From Flexivirga oryzae (GTDB lineage: Bacteria > Actinomycetota > Actinomycetes > Actinomycetales > Dermatophilaceae), in NCBI RefSeq assembly GCF_014190805.1, contig NZ_JACHVQ010000001.1, forward strand, positions 2,480,001 to 2,544,000: DNA of 64,000 nt, given 5' to 3'. Below are positions 44,414 through 52,841 of this stretch, one piece after another; the stretch's first letter is position 1, and every line of letters starts with the position of its first letter. Below the pieces are notes generated by a model. The model did no database searches. It worked only from the letters and a program-made list of their open reading frames with translations, and was not told the origin of the DNA. The translations under genes were made by a program, and so were the position numbers.

Positions 44414-45837
44414 TTGATCTCGACCTTCTTGACGGAGGAGTCGTTCGCCACCTTGTCGGTGATCTGCTGCAGTGCGCTGGTCAGGCCCTTGGCGTCCAGT
44501 TGCCCGGACAGGAAGCTGTTCCAGGGGACCAGCATGTCCGGGTTGGTGCCGTAGAGGTCGACGAAGCGGATGTTGAAGACGTTGTCACCGGCGCCGTCCA
44601 GCATCTTGATCTGCGACTGCAGCGCGGTCGACCCGAAGCCGCTGGACGGGACGGTGCCCTTGACGATGGTCGGGGCCAGCTTCGTCTTGGCGAAGTTGGT
44701 CGCGGCCTCCTTGGACAGCATCGCCCGCAGCAGCTCCTTGCCGCCGGCGACGTTCTTGGCCTGGCTCGGGACGATGAACTGCTCGCCCGGTGCGGCGTTG
44801 AGCGCCTCGTACGGCATCTTGCTGGACGAGGTCAGCGTCGGCTCCGGGATGCCGGTCATCTTGAAGCCCTTCTTGGTCTGGGACTTCATTTCGTTCTCGA
44901 TCCACGACCCGGACGGGTAGAGGATGCCGGACTCGTCGTTGCTCCACTGCGCCTGTGCCTGGGTGAACTGCGTGCCGGCGCCACCGGGCTTCATGTAACC
45001 GGACTTGATGATCTTCTCCAGCTTGGCGAACACGCCCTGGATCGCGGGCATCGACCAGCACTTCGGCTTGAGGTTCTCCAGCGCGAGACGCATCTCGTCG
45101 CCGCCCTCCTTGATCGCCGAGTCCATGCACAGCGTCTGGTAGTAGGTGGCGGCTTCCTTACCCCAGACGAACAGGTACTTCTTCTTCGTCTTGGCCTTGG
45201 CGCCCAGGTCGAGCAGGTCGTCCCAGGTCTTCGGCGCGGTCCAGCCGTTCTGCTCGAACAGGCTCGCGGAGTACCAGAGTCCGTAGATCGTCATCACGTA
45301 GTTGAGGACGAGCATCTTGTCGCCGACCAGGCCGCGCTCGCGCACACCCGGGTAGAGCGAGTCGGAGATCTTGGTGCCCTCCAGGTTGTTGGCGTCGAGC
45401 ACCGAGCTGAGGTCCTCCAGCTTGCTGGCGATCGTGTTGATGCCGATGGCGTTCGCACCGGAGTCGTCGACCAGGTCCGGCGGGTTGCCGCTGACGAAAC
45501 GCGGCTGCAACTGCTGCGCGATCTGCGTCGACGGAGACACCTTGACCTTGCTGCCCGACCACTTCTTCTCGAGGACCTTGCCCGCGAAGCTGACGTAGTC
45601 GGTGCCGTAACCGCCGTTGAAGATCACCGCGTCGACGGTGCTCTTCGCGGAGAATCCGAACGGGTTGTCGGACGAGGTCTTGCCCGTGGCCGCCGTGCTG
45701 CCACCGCCGCTCCCGGTCCCACTGCTGCCACCGCCGGCGCAGGACGCGAGGGCGCCCCCGACCGGCAGTGCCAGGCCGGCCGCCAGAGCGGTGCGCATGA
45801 CCGTCCGCCGGTTGACCTTGGAGTCGATTTGAGTCAT
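44410..45837 (-). CDS. ngcE: N-acetylglucosamine/chitobiose-type ABC transporter substrate-binding lipoprotein (NgcE-like)
   Basis: 475 residues. The N-terminus has NRRTVMRTALAAGLALPVGG with a twin Arg and a lipobox LASC, so lipid attachment at about C33 and Tat or Sec export are likely. A Gly/Ser linker follows. The mature part matches the NgcE group: TVDAVIFNGGYGTDYVSF near 65, DLVDDSGANAIGIN near 120, LVWGKEAATYYQTLCMDS-like region, and CWSMPAIQGVF. In Streptomyces NgcE binds GlcNAc and chitobiose. The nagA/SIS/kinase genes 5 to 9 kb away support amino-sugar uptake. Confidence 0.88.
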   Translation of the reverse strand: MTQIDSKVNRRTVMRTALAAGLALPVGGALASCAGGGSSGTGSGGGSTAATGKTSSDNPFGFSAKSTVDAVIFNGGYGTDYVSFAGKVLEKKWSGSKVKVSPSTQIAQQLQPRFVSGNPPDLVDDSGANAIGINTIASKLEDLSSVLDANNLEGTKISDSLYPGVRERGLVGDKMLVLNYVMTIYGLWYSASLFEQNGWTAPKTWDDLLDLGAKAKTKKKYLFVWGKEAATYYQTLCMDSAIKEGGDEMRLALENLKPKCWSMPAIQGVFAKLEKIIKSGYMKPGGAGTQFTQAQAQWSNDESGILYPSGSWIENEMKSQTKKGFKMTGIPEPTLTSSSKMPYEALNAAPGEQFIVPSQAKNVAGGKELLRAMLSKEAATNFAKTKLAPTIVKGTVPSSGFGSTALQSQIKMLDGAGDNVFNIRFVDLYGTNPDMLVPWNSFLSGQLDAKGLTSALQQITDKVANDSSVKKVEIK

Positions 45838-46043
45838 GGCCGCGTTACCTCCAGTTATTCATTGCCAAGGCACAGTCTCTGCGTGGTCCGGCCGTGCGGC
45901 CGGCGACTGCACGCCCCACACAATATGATTAGTTTTGCCAGTATGTGCGTCTTTCGGCGCATAAACAATCACAAATTTGCAACAGCACGCTGACCTCCGA
46001 CCGTGACCGACGAGTCGGCACCCCAACCAGCTCCGAGGCCCAC
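45838..46043. promoter_or_regulatory. Divergent promoter region of ngcE and the DUF5107 gene, with candidate operator
   Basis: This 206-base stretch is the most AT-rich in the neighbourhood. It contains GCATAAACAATCA at 45959-45971, which matches GCATAAACCATCA at 50969-50981 in the divergent nagA/SIS region at 12 of 13 positions. A shared regulator, perhaps the DeoR protein at 54616-55407, is a reasonable guess. Confidence 0.45.
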
Positions 46044-47942
46044 ATGCACCTCATCGACTCTGCCCCACCCACGGTTGTCCGGGCTACTCGCCTCGCCGTC
46101 ACCGGCTCGAATCCTGGCCCCGACAGCACGCTGCCGGCATACCGGCCGATCCGGGCGATGACGACGAGCTCCGTCGGGGCCGACGCCTCCCCGCAGATGC
46201 GGGCGCGGGTGGCGCGTGGTCGCCTGCGCAGTCCCCTGCCGTATGGCGTGCAGTCCGACTACGACCGGGGCGACCGTCGACGGGACCTGCCGGCTGTCAC
46301 TCTCGACAACGGCATCCTGCGTGCGACCGTGCTGCCGACGCTGGGCGGGCGGGTCTGGTCGCTGCGCGACCTGCGGGCCGACCGGGAGCTGTTGCTGGTG
46401 CCGGAACGGCTGCGGTTCGCCGGTTTCGCCCTGACCGACGCGTGGTTCGCCGGCGGCATCGAGTGGAACCTCGGCTCCACCGGGCACGCGACCACCACCT
46501 GCCGGCCGATGCACGCCGCCGTGGTCGACTCCCCCACCGGGCAGGCGCTGCGGCTGTGGGAGTGGGAGCGCACCCGTGACCTGGTCCTGGTCATCGACCT
46601 GACGCTGGCCGGCGACCGGCTGCTCGCGTCCACCCGGGTGATCAACCCGGACCCGGAGCCCAAACCGCTGTACTACTGGACCAACATCGCCGTCCCGGAG
46701 ACGCCCGGCACCCGGGTGCTGACTCCCGCCACCCACGCCTGGCGCACCAGCTACTCCGGGTCGCTGGACCTGGTGCCGGTGCCGCACCCGGAGGGCCCGG
46801 TGGACATCAGCTACCCGGCGGCCTCGTCCGCATCGGCCGACTACTTCTTCGACGTGGCTGACCAGGCCGGACGGTCGATCACGGCCGTCGAACCGGACGG
46901 CACCGGCTTCGCCCAGACGTCGACCGCCGAGTTGCGCGGCCGCAAGCTGTTCCTCTGGGGCCACGCACCGGGCGGCCGCCGGTGGCAGCGCTGGCTGGTC
47001 GGCGACCAGAGGTATGCCGAGATCCAGGCCGGCGTCTGCGCGACGCAGTTGGAGCACGATCTGATCGACGGCGCGTCGGAGCGGTCCTGGACCGAGGCGT
47101 TCGGCCCGGCAGAGCTCGACCCGGCCGTCGTGGCCGGTCCGTTCGAGGAAGCAGCGGCAGCTGCGGCGGACTCCGTCGCGGCTGCGGTGCCCGTCGCCGA
47201 TCTGGAGGCGTGGCACGAGCGGTGGCTGCGTGACTTCGCGACAGTCCCACCAGCAGAGCTTGTCGCGACCGGATCCGGTTGGGGCCGGGTCGAATTGGCC
47301 CTGCGTGGCGATGGCGCGCCGTCCGGCGTCGTGTTCCCGGACGTCGACGACGACAGCCGACTGGGTGCCGCGGTCCTCGCCGGCGACGCGATCGACGAGC
47401 CGCTGCTGCCGCCCGTCTCTCCTCGCTGGCGGGCCGCGATCGACACCGCCCCGGCGGGCTGGTGGCGCTCCTACGCGCTCGGGGTGGCCGCACATCTCGA
47501 CGGCGACACCACCGACGCGACCCGGCATTACCGAGACAGCATCGCCCTCCGCCCGAGCGCCGTCGCGCTGCGCGGCCTGGCGATCCTGAGCGACGACCCG
47601 GGCGCCGCGGCTGCGCTGTATGCCCGGGCCCGCGAACTCGACCCGCAGAGCCGCGGCCTGCTCACCGAACAGGTCCGGCTGCTGCTCGACACCGGGCACG
47701 CCGAACAGGCGCTGGCCGCCATCGACGCGACAGGGCCGTCGTTGCGCGAGCACGGCCGCACCCGGTTGCTGCGAGCCCGCGCACTGCACGCGCTCGGCCG
47801 CGACAACGAGGCCGCCGCGCTGCTCGTCGATCTGGAGGTGCCCGACCTCGCCGAGGGCGACCGTGTCATCGGGGACCTGTGGCGTGAGGTCTGCCCCGAC
47901 CGGCCGCTCCCGGAGGCGCTCGACTTCAGCATGACCGGCTGA
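46044..47942 (+). CDS. DUF5107 domain protein with TPR-like C-terminal half
   Basis: 632 residues, cytoplasmic. The N-terminal half is the DUF5107 beta-rich domain found next to carbohydrate genes: VTLDNGILRATVLPTLGGRVWSL near 90, GGIEWNLGSTGHA near 140, LYYWTNIAVPE near 210 (blocks partly shown). These resemble galactose-mutarotase-like folds. From about residue 480 there are TPR-like helices (LGVAAHLDGDTTDATRHYRDSIAL; AAALYARARELDPQSRGLL). The ATG at 46044 is picked by the divergent layout. It is likely to act on or bind a sugar imported by NgcEFG, but the activity is unknown. Confidence 0.82.
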   Translation: MHLIDSAPPTVVRATRLAVTGSNPGPDSTLPAYRPIRAMTTSSVGADASPQMRARVARGRLRSPLPYGVQSDYDRGDRRRDLPAVTLDNGILRATVLPTLGGRVWSLRDLRADRELLLVPERLRFAGFALTDAWFAGGIEWNLGSTGHATTTCRPMHAAVVDSPTGQALRLWEWERTRDLVLVIDLTLAGDRLLASTRVINPDPEPKPLYYWTNIAVPETPGTRVLTPATHAWRTSYSGSLDLVPVPHPEGPVDISYPAASSASADYFFDVADQAGRSITAVEPDGTGFAQTSTAELRGRKLFLWGHAPGGRRWQRWLVGDQRYAEIQAGVCATQLEHDLIDGASERSWTEAFGPAELDPAVVAGPFEEAAAAAADSVAAAVPVADLEAWHERWLRDFATVPPAELVATGSGWGRVELALRGDGAPSGVVFPDVDDDSRLGAAVLAGDAIDEPLLPPVSPRWRAAIDTAPAGWWRSYALGVAAHLDGDTTDATRHYRDSIALRPSAVALRGLAILSDDPGAAAALYARARELDPQSRGLLTEQVRLLLDTGHAEQALAAIDATGPSLREHGRTRLLRARALHALGRDNEAAALLVDLEVPDLAEGDRVIGDLWREVCPDRPLPEALDFSMTG

Positions 47943-47952
47943 CGCTTCTTCA

Positions 47953-48036
47953 TCGACCGGCAGACCACCGCATTGACCGGCATACGAATTTCGGCGGATT
48001 CGGTATGCCGCTCAATGCACGGGTATGCCGGTCAAT
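47953..48036. repeat. Palindromic double-hairpin repeat, family 2 copy A
   Basis: 84 bases that match 56495-56578 at 67 positions with no gap. The order is two forward units (ACCGGCAKAC-like, ending CATTGACCGGCATAC) then two reverse units (GTATGCCGCTCAAT and GTATGCCGGTCAAT). It lies between the convergent DUF5107 and trmD-GNAT genes and overlaps the stop codon of the latter. It may act as a bidirectional terminator. Confidence 0.75.
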
Positions 48037-49225
48037 CGGTGGCGGAGCGGCGCTTGGAGAGTGTGACGGTGCCCGGCGGGTCGTCGCGGGTCACGATCCG
48101 GAACCCGGCGCGGCGGTACATCCGCTGGTTGTCCTCGCTGCCGGCGCCCGTCATCAGGCTGTATGACGCGGCCGCCGCCGGCGCCGCCCCCTGGATGAAC
48201 TCCAGCAGCGCGCGGCCGAAACCCCGGCCGTGCAGGTCCGGGGCGACCATGAGCCGTCCGATGTGCCAGTCGGTGCCCGCTCCGGCCGGACCGTCCTGCA
48301 GCCGGCCGCGCACCGAGCCGACCAGACGGCCGTCGATGCGAGCGGCATACGTCGTCCAGTCGCGCAGCGACTCGGTCAGGGACTGCAGCGTCTCGTGCTG
48401 TGCCGGGATCTGCAGGGTCCGGTTGGCGATGCCCTCCTTGAGCCAGCAGGCGTGCGTCATGGTGAGCAGCTCGCCGATGTCCGCTGGCGCGGCGACCGCG
48501 ATCGCCAGTTGTTCCGCGCCCGCCGCCGCGGCGCGTGGCAACAGGTCTGGCCGGCGGGCCGCGGTGCGCTGCAGCCGCTGCTCGTGCCGCCAGGCGGCGA
48601 TCCGTCCGTGGTCGCCGGACAACAACACCTCGGGCACCGAACGTCCTTGCCAGTGCTCGGGTTTGGTGTAGACGGGGTATTCGAGCAGCCCGTCCTCGTG
48701 CGACTCCTCGACGAGCGAGTCGGCGTTGCCGATCACACCCGGCACGAGCCGGGCGACGGCCTCGATGACCGCGAGCGCCGCCACTTCCCCGCCGTTGAGC
48801 ACGTAGTCGCCGAGGGAGACGATGCGCACGTCGAAGTCCCGCGCGGCGTAGTCGTAGACGCGCTCGTCGATGCCCTCGTAGCGGCCGCAGGCGAAGACGA
48901 GGTGGTCGCGGCGGGCCAGTTCCCGGGCCAGCGCCTGGTCGAGACGCTGCCCGCCCGGGCCGGGGATGATCAGCGTCGGCCGCGAGTCGGTCTGCGCTGC
49001 CACATGATCCAGTGCCTCGGCCCAGGGCTCCGGCTTCATCACCATGCCGGCGCCGCCGCCGTACGGGGTGTCGTCGACGGTGCGGTGCCGGTCGTGGGTG
49101 AACGCGCGCAGGTCGTGCACCTGCAGCTCGATCAGGCCGTCGCGGCGGGCCTTGCCGATCAGCGACAGGTCGAGCGGCGCGAGGTAGTCGGGGAAGATGG
49201 ACACGACGTCGATGCGCACGGTCAC
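48032..49225 (-). CDS. trmD: Fusion of tRNA (guanine37-N1)-methyltransferase TrmD with a GNAT acetyltransferase domain
   Basis: 397 residues from a GTG at 49225 (or 49219). Residues about 1-235 are TrmD: RIDVVSIFPDYLAPL, DDTPYGGGAGMVMKPEP, the trefoil-knot SAM site ACGRYEGIDERV and VSLGDYVLNGGEVAAL, then PEHWQGRSVPEVLLSGDHGRI. TrmD methylates N1 of G37 in tRNA and prevents frameshifting. From about residue 245 a GNAT domain follows (WTTYAARIDGRLVGSVRGRL, WHIGRLMVAPDLHGRGFGRALLEFI with the RGxGxA-type acetyl-CoA loop, and NQRMYRRAGF). No stop, frameshift or start codon separates the parts. It overlaps rimM by 4 bases. Confidence 0.92.
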   Translation of the reverse strand: MTVRIDVVSIFPDYLAPLDLSLIGKARRDGLIELQVHDLRAFTHDRHRTVDDTPYGGGAGMVMKPEPWAEALDHVAAQTDSRPTLIIPGPGGQRLDQALARELARRDHLVFACGRYEGIDERVYDYAARDFDVRIVSLGDYVLNGGEVAALAVIEAVARLVPGVIGNADSLVEESHEDGLLEYPVYTKPEHWQGRSVPEVLLSGDHGRIAAWRHEQRLQRTAARRPDLLPRAAAAGAEQLAIAVAAPADIGELLTMTHACWLKEGIANRTLQIPAQHETLQSLTESLRDWTTYAARIDGRLVGSVRGRLQDGPAGAGTDWHIGRLMVAPDLHGRGFGRALLEFIQGAAPAAAASYSLMTGAGSEDNQRMYRRAGFRIVTRDDPPGTVTLSKRRSATD

Positions 49226-49746
49226 TGCTCCGTCAGGTCGAACAGCCCGGGTGGTGCATCGACGACGATCTGGCCGGCCTCGAGGTCGACGACCGGGACG
49301 ATCTGTTCGACGAAGGGCACGTAGCCGGTGCGCCCGTTCGTGAGCCGCACCTCGAGCAGGTCCTGCACCGGCCGGTCGTGCAGCTCGACGACCGTGCCGA
49401 GCGGGTGTCCGTCCGGGTCGACCACGTCGAGGCCGACGAGGTCCTCGGCATACCAGGCGTCGTCCTCCTCGGTGTCGTCCGCGGACATCAGCAGGCGGGT
49501 GCCGCGCAGCGCTTCCGCGGCGGTGCGGTCGGTCGCCTCCTCGAAGGACAGCAGGTGGATCCCGTTGTGCACACGATGGGTTCGCAGCGTGAGCGGCCCG
49601 GTCGCGGCCGGGTCGGTCGCGAACGCGGTGCCGACGACGAAGCGGTCGTCGGGTGCGTCGGTGTGCAACCGGACCGTCACCTCGCCCTTCAGGCCGTGCG
49701 GCTTGCCGATGCGTGCGACGACGACGTCGTCGGTCTCGGTCTTCAT
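49222..49746 (-). CDS. rimM: 16S rRNA processing/ribosome maturation factor RimM
   Basis: 174 residues. The RimM N-terminal barrel is seen in VVVARIGKPHGLKGEVTVRLHTDAP, then the PRC-barrel half in WYAEDLVGLDVVDPDGHPLGTVVELHDRPVQDLLEV and VPFVEQIVPVVDLEAGQIVVDAPPGL (given in part). It binds S19 during 30S assembly. It overlaps nagA (ATGA) at its start and trmD (GTGA) at its end, so nagA, rimM and trmD read as one transcript. That is unusual, because the standard neighbour upstream of rimM is the KH-domain gene. Confidence 0.94.
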   Translation of the reverse strand: MKTETDDVVVARIGKPHGLKGEVTVRLHTDAPDDRFVVGTAFATDPAATGPLTLRTHRVHNGIHLLSFEEATDRTAAEALRGTRLLMSADDTEEDDAWYAEDLVGLDVVDPDGHPLGTVVELHDRPVQDLLEVRLTNGRTGYVPFVEQIVPVVDLEAGQIVVDAPPGLFDLTEQ

Positions 49747-50852
49747 GCCACCCACTCGCCGGCGCGCATGACGCGCTGGACCGTGTGGTCGGCGTCCAGG
49801 ACCACCAGATCGGCGCGGGAGCCCACCGCCAGGCTGCCGCGGTCGCCGAGGCCGAGCACCCGTGCCGGATTGGCCGAGGCCGCGGCAGAGGCGACCTCGA
49901 CGGGGACGCCGTCGCGGACGGCCCTGGCGAAGGCGTTGTCCATGGTGAGCGAGCTGCCGGCCAGCGACCCGTTGGCGAGCCGGGCGGCTCCGTCCTCGAC
50001 CCACACCCGCTGGCCGCCGAGCACGTACTCGCCGTCACCCACACCCGTGGCGTCGATCGCGTCGGTGATCAGCACCAGCCGGTCGCTGCCGCGTGCGAGC
50101 ACCTCGCGCAGCACCGCGGGGTGCAGGTGGATGCCGTCGTTGATCGTCTCGCAGGGCACGCCCGCGTCCAGGCTGGCCAGGACCGGTCCCGGCTCGCGGT
50201 GATGGATCGGGCGCATGCCGTTGAACAGGTGGGTGGCCAAGGTGGCGCCGTGCTCGAACGCCGCGGTCGCCTGCTCGTATGACGCATCCGTGTGACCGAC
50301 CGCGGCGATCACGCCGGCCCGCACCGCCGCGTCCACCAGGTCGAGCGCACCCGGCAGCTCGGGCGCGATCGTGATGACCTTCAGGTGCCCGCGCGCGGCC
50401 GCCACCATCCGGTCGAACGCATCGAGGTCCGGCTCCAGCAGGTGATCGGGATTCTGTGCGCCGCAGCGGACGTGGGAGAGGAACGGTCCTTCGAGGTGCG
50501 CGCCGGCGATCTCCCCCGCGTCGGCCAGGTCGGCGGCCCAGCCCAGCTGCTCGCACAGCGCGTCCACCGGTGCGGTCACCAGCGACACCAGGGTCGTGGT
50601 CGTGCCGTGCCCGCGATGGAACGCGACGGCGTCGGCCATGTCCTGCGCCGAGGACGTCATGTCGTGACCGCCGCCGCCGTGCACGTGGAGGTCGACGAAA
50701 CCGGGCACCACGAGCGCGCCGTCGAGCGCCATACCTCCGGCCGCGCCGCCCGCGTCCAGGGCGGTGATCCGCCCGTCGTCGATCGACAGGGAGCCCGCCA
50801 CGACACCGTCCGGTGCCAGCACCCGGGCACCGCTCAGCACAAGGTTGCTCAT
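49743..50852 (-). CDS. nagA: N-acetylglucosamine-6-phosphate deacetylase
   Basis: 369 residues. It has the amidohydrolase fold: VVPGFVDLHVHGGGGHDM near 55 with the HxH metal site, GAHLEGPFLSHVRCGAQNP near 125 with the metal-binding Glu, AVGHTDASYEQA near 185, THLFNGMRPIHHREPGPV near 210 and LITDAIDATG near 265 with the catalytic Asp. It removes acetate from GlcNAc-6-P (or GalNAc-6-P in the AgaA group). The ATG at 50852 is preferred over the open frame upstream. It is divergent from the SIS-ROK-PfkB-aldolase operon. Confidence 0.94.
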   Translation of the reverse strand: MSNLVLSGARVLAPDGVVAGSLSIDDGRITALDAGGAAGGMALDGALVVPGFVDLHVHGGGGHDMTSSAQDMADAVAFHRGHGTTTTLVSLVTAPVDALCEQLGWAADLADAGEIAGAHLEGPFLSHVRCGAQNPDHLLEPDLDAFDRMVAAARGHLKVITIAPELPGALDLVDAAVRAGVIAAVGHTDASYEQATAAFEHGATLATHLFNGMRPIHHREPGPVLASLDAGVPCETINDGIHLHPAVLREVLARGSDRLVLITDAIDATGVGDGEYVLGGQRVWVEDGAARLANGSLAGSSLTMDNAFARAVRDGVPVEVASAAASANPARVLGLGDRGSLAVGSRADLVVLDADHTVQRVMRAGEWVA

Positions 50853-51030
50853 GGTGCCAATCGAACACCACGGGCCCCGGCGGGGGCACAGCGCGCCACC
50901 CCAACGCCGGAGAGCCGGCCGAATCACCGCGCAAGTGACCGAAGATGCGCTAAACTCCGATGAATCACGCATAAACCATCATTCGTTCACCTCCGGGTGA
51001 GCAGTCAGCCGCACCCGAAGGAGCCCGACC
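50853..51030. promoter_or_regulatory. Divergent promoter region of nagA and the SIS operon, with candidate operator
   Basis: It holds ATGCGCTAAAC at 50945-50955 and GCATAAACCATCA at 50969-50981, similar half-sites 24 bases apart. The second matches the ngcE upstream element. ATGAAT and ATCATT flank the second as a short inverted pair. Control by the DeoR-family protein is inference. Confidence 0.45.
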
Positions 51031-51915
51031 GTGTCATACGTCGCCGCCGAGATCACCACCCAGCCCGAGGTGTGGGCACGTGCCGCGGAGCTGGCGGCGA
51101 CCGCCGAGTCCGCCGCGGCGCTGCCCGCCAAGGGCGAACGCGTCGCGATCGTGGGCTGCGGGACCTCCTGGTTCATGGCACAGTCCGCGGCCGTGCTGCG
51201 CGAGCAGGCGGGTGAGGGCGAGACGGACGCGTTCGCGGCCTCCCAGTTCCCCACCGACCGCAGCTACGACCTGGTCATCGCGATCACCCGCTCGGGCACG
51301 ACGACCGAGGTGATCGACCTGCTGCGCAGGCTCGGCCCCGGGCAGCGTTCGACGGTGCTCACCACCGAGGCCGAGCACCCGGTCGTGCCGCTCGCGACGC
51401 ACCACGTGCTGCTCGGCTTCGCCGACGAGCAGTCGGTCGTGCAGACCCGGTTCGCGACCGGCGTGCTGGCCTGGTGGCGCGCGGCGCTCGGCGAGGACCT
51501 GACCGCCGCCATCAAGGACGCCGAGACCGAGCTGGCCACCCCGCTCGCCGACGAATGGGTCGCGGCCACCCAGTTCAGCTTCCTCGGGGACGGTTGGACC
51601 GTCGGCCTGGCCAACGAGGCCGCGCTCAAGCTGCGCGAGGCCGCACAGGCCTGGACCGAGTCCTACCCGGCGATGGAGTTCCGCCACGGACCGATCAGCA
51701 TCGTCGACCAGCGTTCCGTCGTCTGGGTCTTCGGCGACGTTCCGGTCGGGCTTGCCGACCAGGTCGCCGCCACCGGTGCGACGCTGGTGCACAGTGACCT
51801 CGACCCGATGGCCAGCCTGACCAGCGCGCAGCGGGTCGCGGTGGCCCTGGCCGAAGCGGCGGGCAAGAACCCCGACGAGCCGCGCGCGCTGACCCGTTCG
51901 ATCATCCTGGCGTAG
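51031..51915 (+). CDS. SIS-domain amino-sugar-phosphate deaminase/isomerase (NagB-II/AgaS-like)
   Basis: 294 residues, GTG start with GGAG upstream. Two SIS halves are seen: VAIVGCGTSWFMAQSAAVLRE then IAITRSGTTTEVIDLLRR (phosphate-binding S/T-G-T-T), and FLGDGWTVGLANEAALKLREAAQAW with the catalytic-type Glu, and MEFRHGPISIVDQ. The C-terminus NPDEPRALTRSIIL is that of GlmS-like isomerases without the glutaminase part. Members convert GlcN-6-P to Fru-6-P and ammonia, or GalN-6-P to tagatose-6-P (AgaS). The kinase and aldolase that follow make the second reaction a live option. Confidence 0.88.
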   Translation: MSYVAAEITTQPEVWARAAELAATAESAAALPAKGERVAIVGCGTSWFMAQSAAVLREQAGEGETDAFAASQFPTDRSYDLVIAITRSGTTTEVIDLLRRLGPGQRSTVLTTEAEHPVVPLATHHVLLGFADEQSVVQTRFATGVLAWWRAALGEDLTAAIKDAETELATPLADEWVAATQFSFLGDGWTVGLANEAALKLREAAQAWTESYPAMEFRHGPISIVDQRSVVWVFGDVPVGLADQVAATGATLVHSDLDPMASLTSAQRVAVALAEAAGKNPDEPRALTRSIILA

Positions 51916-52841
51916 TGGCGATCACGGGCCCGGTGCTCGCCGTCGACGTCGGCGGCACCTCGATCAAGGCCGCCGTCCTCGACGACGACGGCTCCGAGCG
52001 CCTGCGCCGGACGGTTCCGACGCCGTTCCCGGACGGGCCGGATGCGGTCCTGGCCGCCATCCGCGACCTCGCGAGCGACCGCGCGACCGAGGCCGCCCAG
52101 GCGGGCACGCCCGTGCAGGCCGCCGGCGTCGTCGTCCCCGGCGTGGTCGACCCGGCGGCCGGGATCGCCCGTTACGCCAGCAACATCGGCTGGCACGACG
52201 CGCCGCTGCGTGACGTCGTGAGCTCCGCGCTCGCGGTGCCGACCGCCATCGGCCACGACGTGCACGCCGCCGGCCTCGCCGAGCTGACCGCCGGTGCGGC
52301 GGTCGGTGTCGACGACGCGCTGATCGTCGTCCTCGGCACCGGCATCGCGTCGGTGGTCGTCGCGGGTGGCCGCATTGTCCGTGGCGCGACCGGCACACCC
52401 GGGGAGATCGGACACATCCCGGTCGGCGACCCGCAAACCCGTTGCCGTTGCGGGGCATTCGGCTGCACCGAAATGTTCGCCTCTGCTCGCGGCGTCTCCC
52501 GACTGTATGCCGAACGCACCGGTCGCGAGCTCGACGCAGCCGAGATCGTGGCGCGTCTCGGCACCGAACCGGACGCATCGGCGGTGTGGCAGGTGGTCAC
52601 CGACACCCTGGCCCGCGCGCTCGTGTGCGGCGCGCTGCTCACCGACCCGGCGCGCATCGTGCTCGCCGGCGGCCTCGCCCAGGCGGGCGCCGCGCTCGTC
52701 ATACCCACCGCGCAGGCGCTGGCCGCCGGGATGCCGTGGCGCTCCGCACCCGAACTCGTCGCGTCACCGCTCGGCGCCCGCGCCGGCCTGCTCGGCGCCG
52801 GGATCCTTGCCCGCACAGCCGGATCGGAGCACGGCGCGTGA
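51915..52841 (+). CDS. ROK-family sugar kinase (N-acetylhexosamine or glucose kinase)
   Basis: 308 residues from a GTG that shares a base with the SIS stop codon. ROK motifs are complete: LAVDVGGTSIKAAVLDDDG (phosphate 1), PGVVDPAAG, GHDVHAAGLAEL, VVLGTGIASVVVAGG, EIGHIPVG and the zinc motif RCRCGAFGCTEMF near 180 (CxCGxxGCxE). Since NgcEFG delivers free sugar and not phosphate, an intracellular kinase is needed before NagA can act; this is the natural candidate. Confidence 0.9.
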   Translation: MAITGPVLAVDVGGTSIKAAVLDDDGSERLRRTVPTPFPDGPDAVLAAIRDLASDRATEAAQAGTPVQAAGVVVPGVVDPAAGIARYASNIGWHDAPLRDVVSSALAVPTAIGHDVHAAGLAELTAGAAVGVDDALIVVLGTGIASVVVAGGRIVRGATGTPGEIGHIPVGDPQTRCRCGAFGCTEMFASARGVSRLYAERTGRELDAAEIVARLGTEPDASAVWQVVTDTLARALVCGALLTDPARIVLAGGLAQAGAALVIPTAQALAAGMPWRSAPELVASPLGARAGLLGAGILARTAGSEHGA

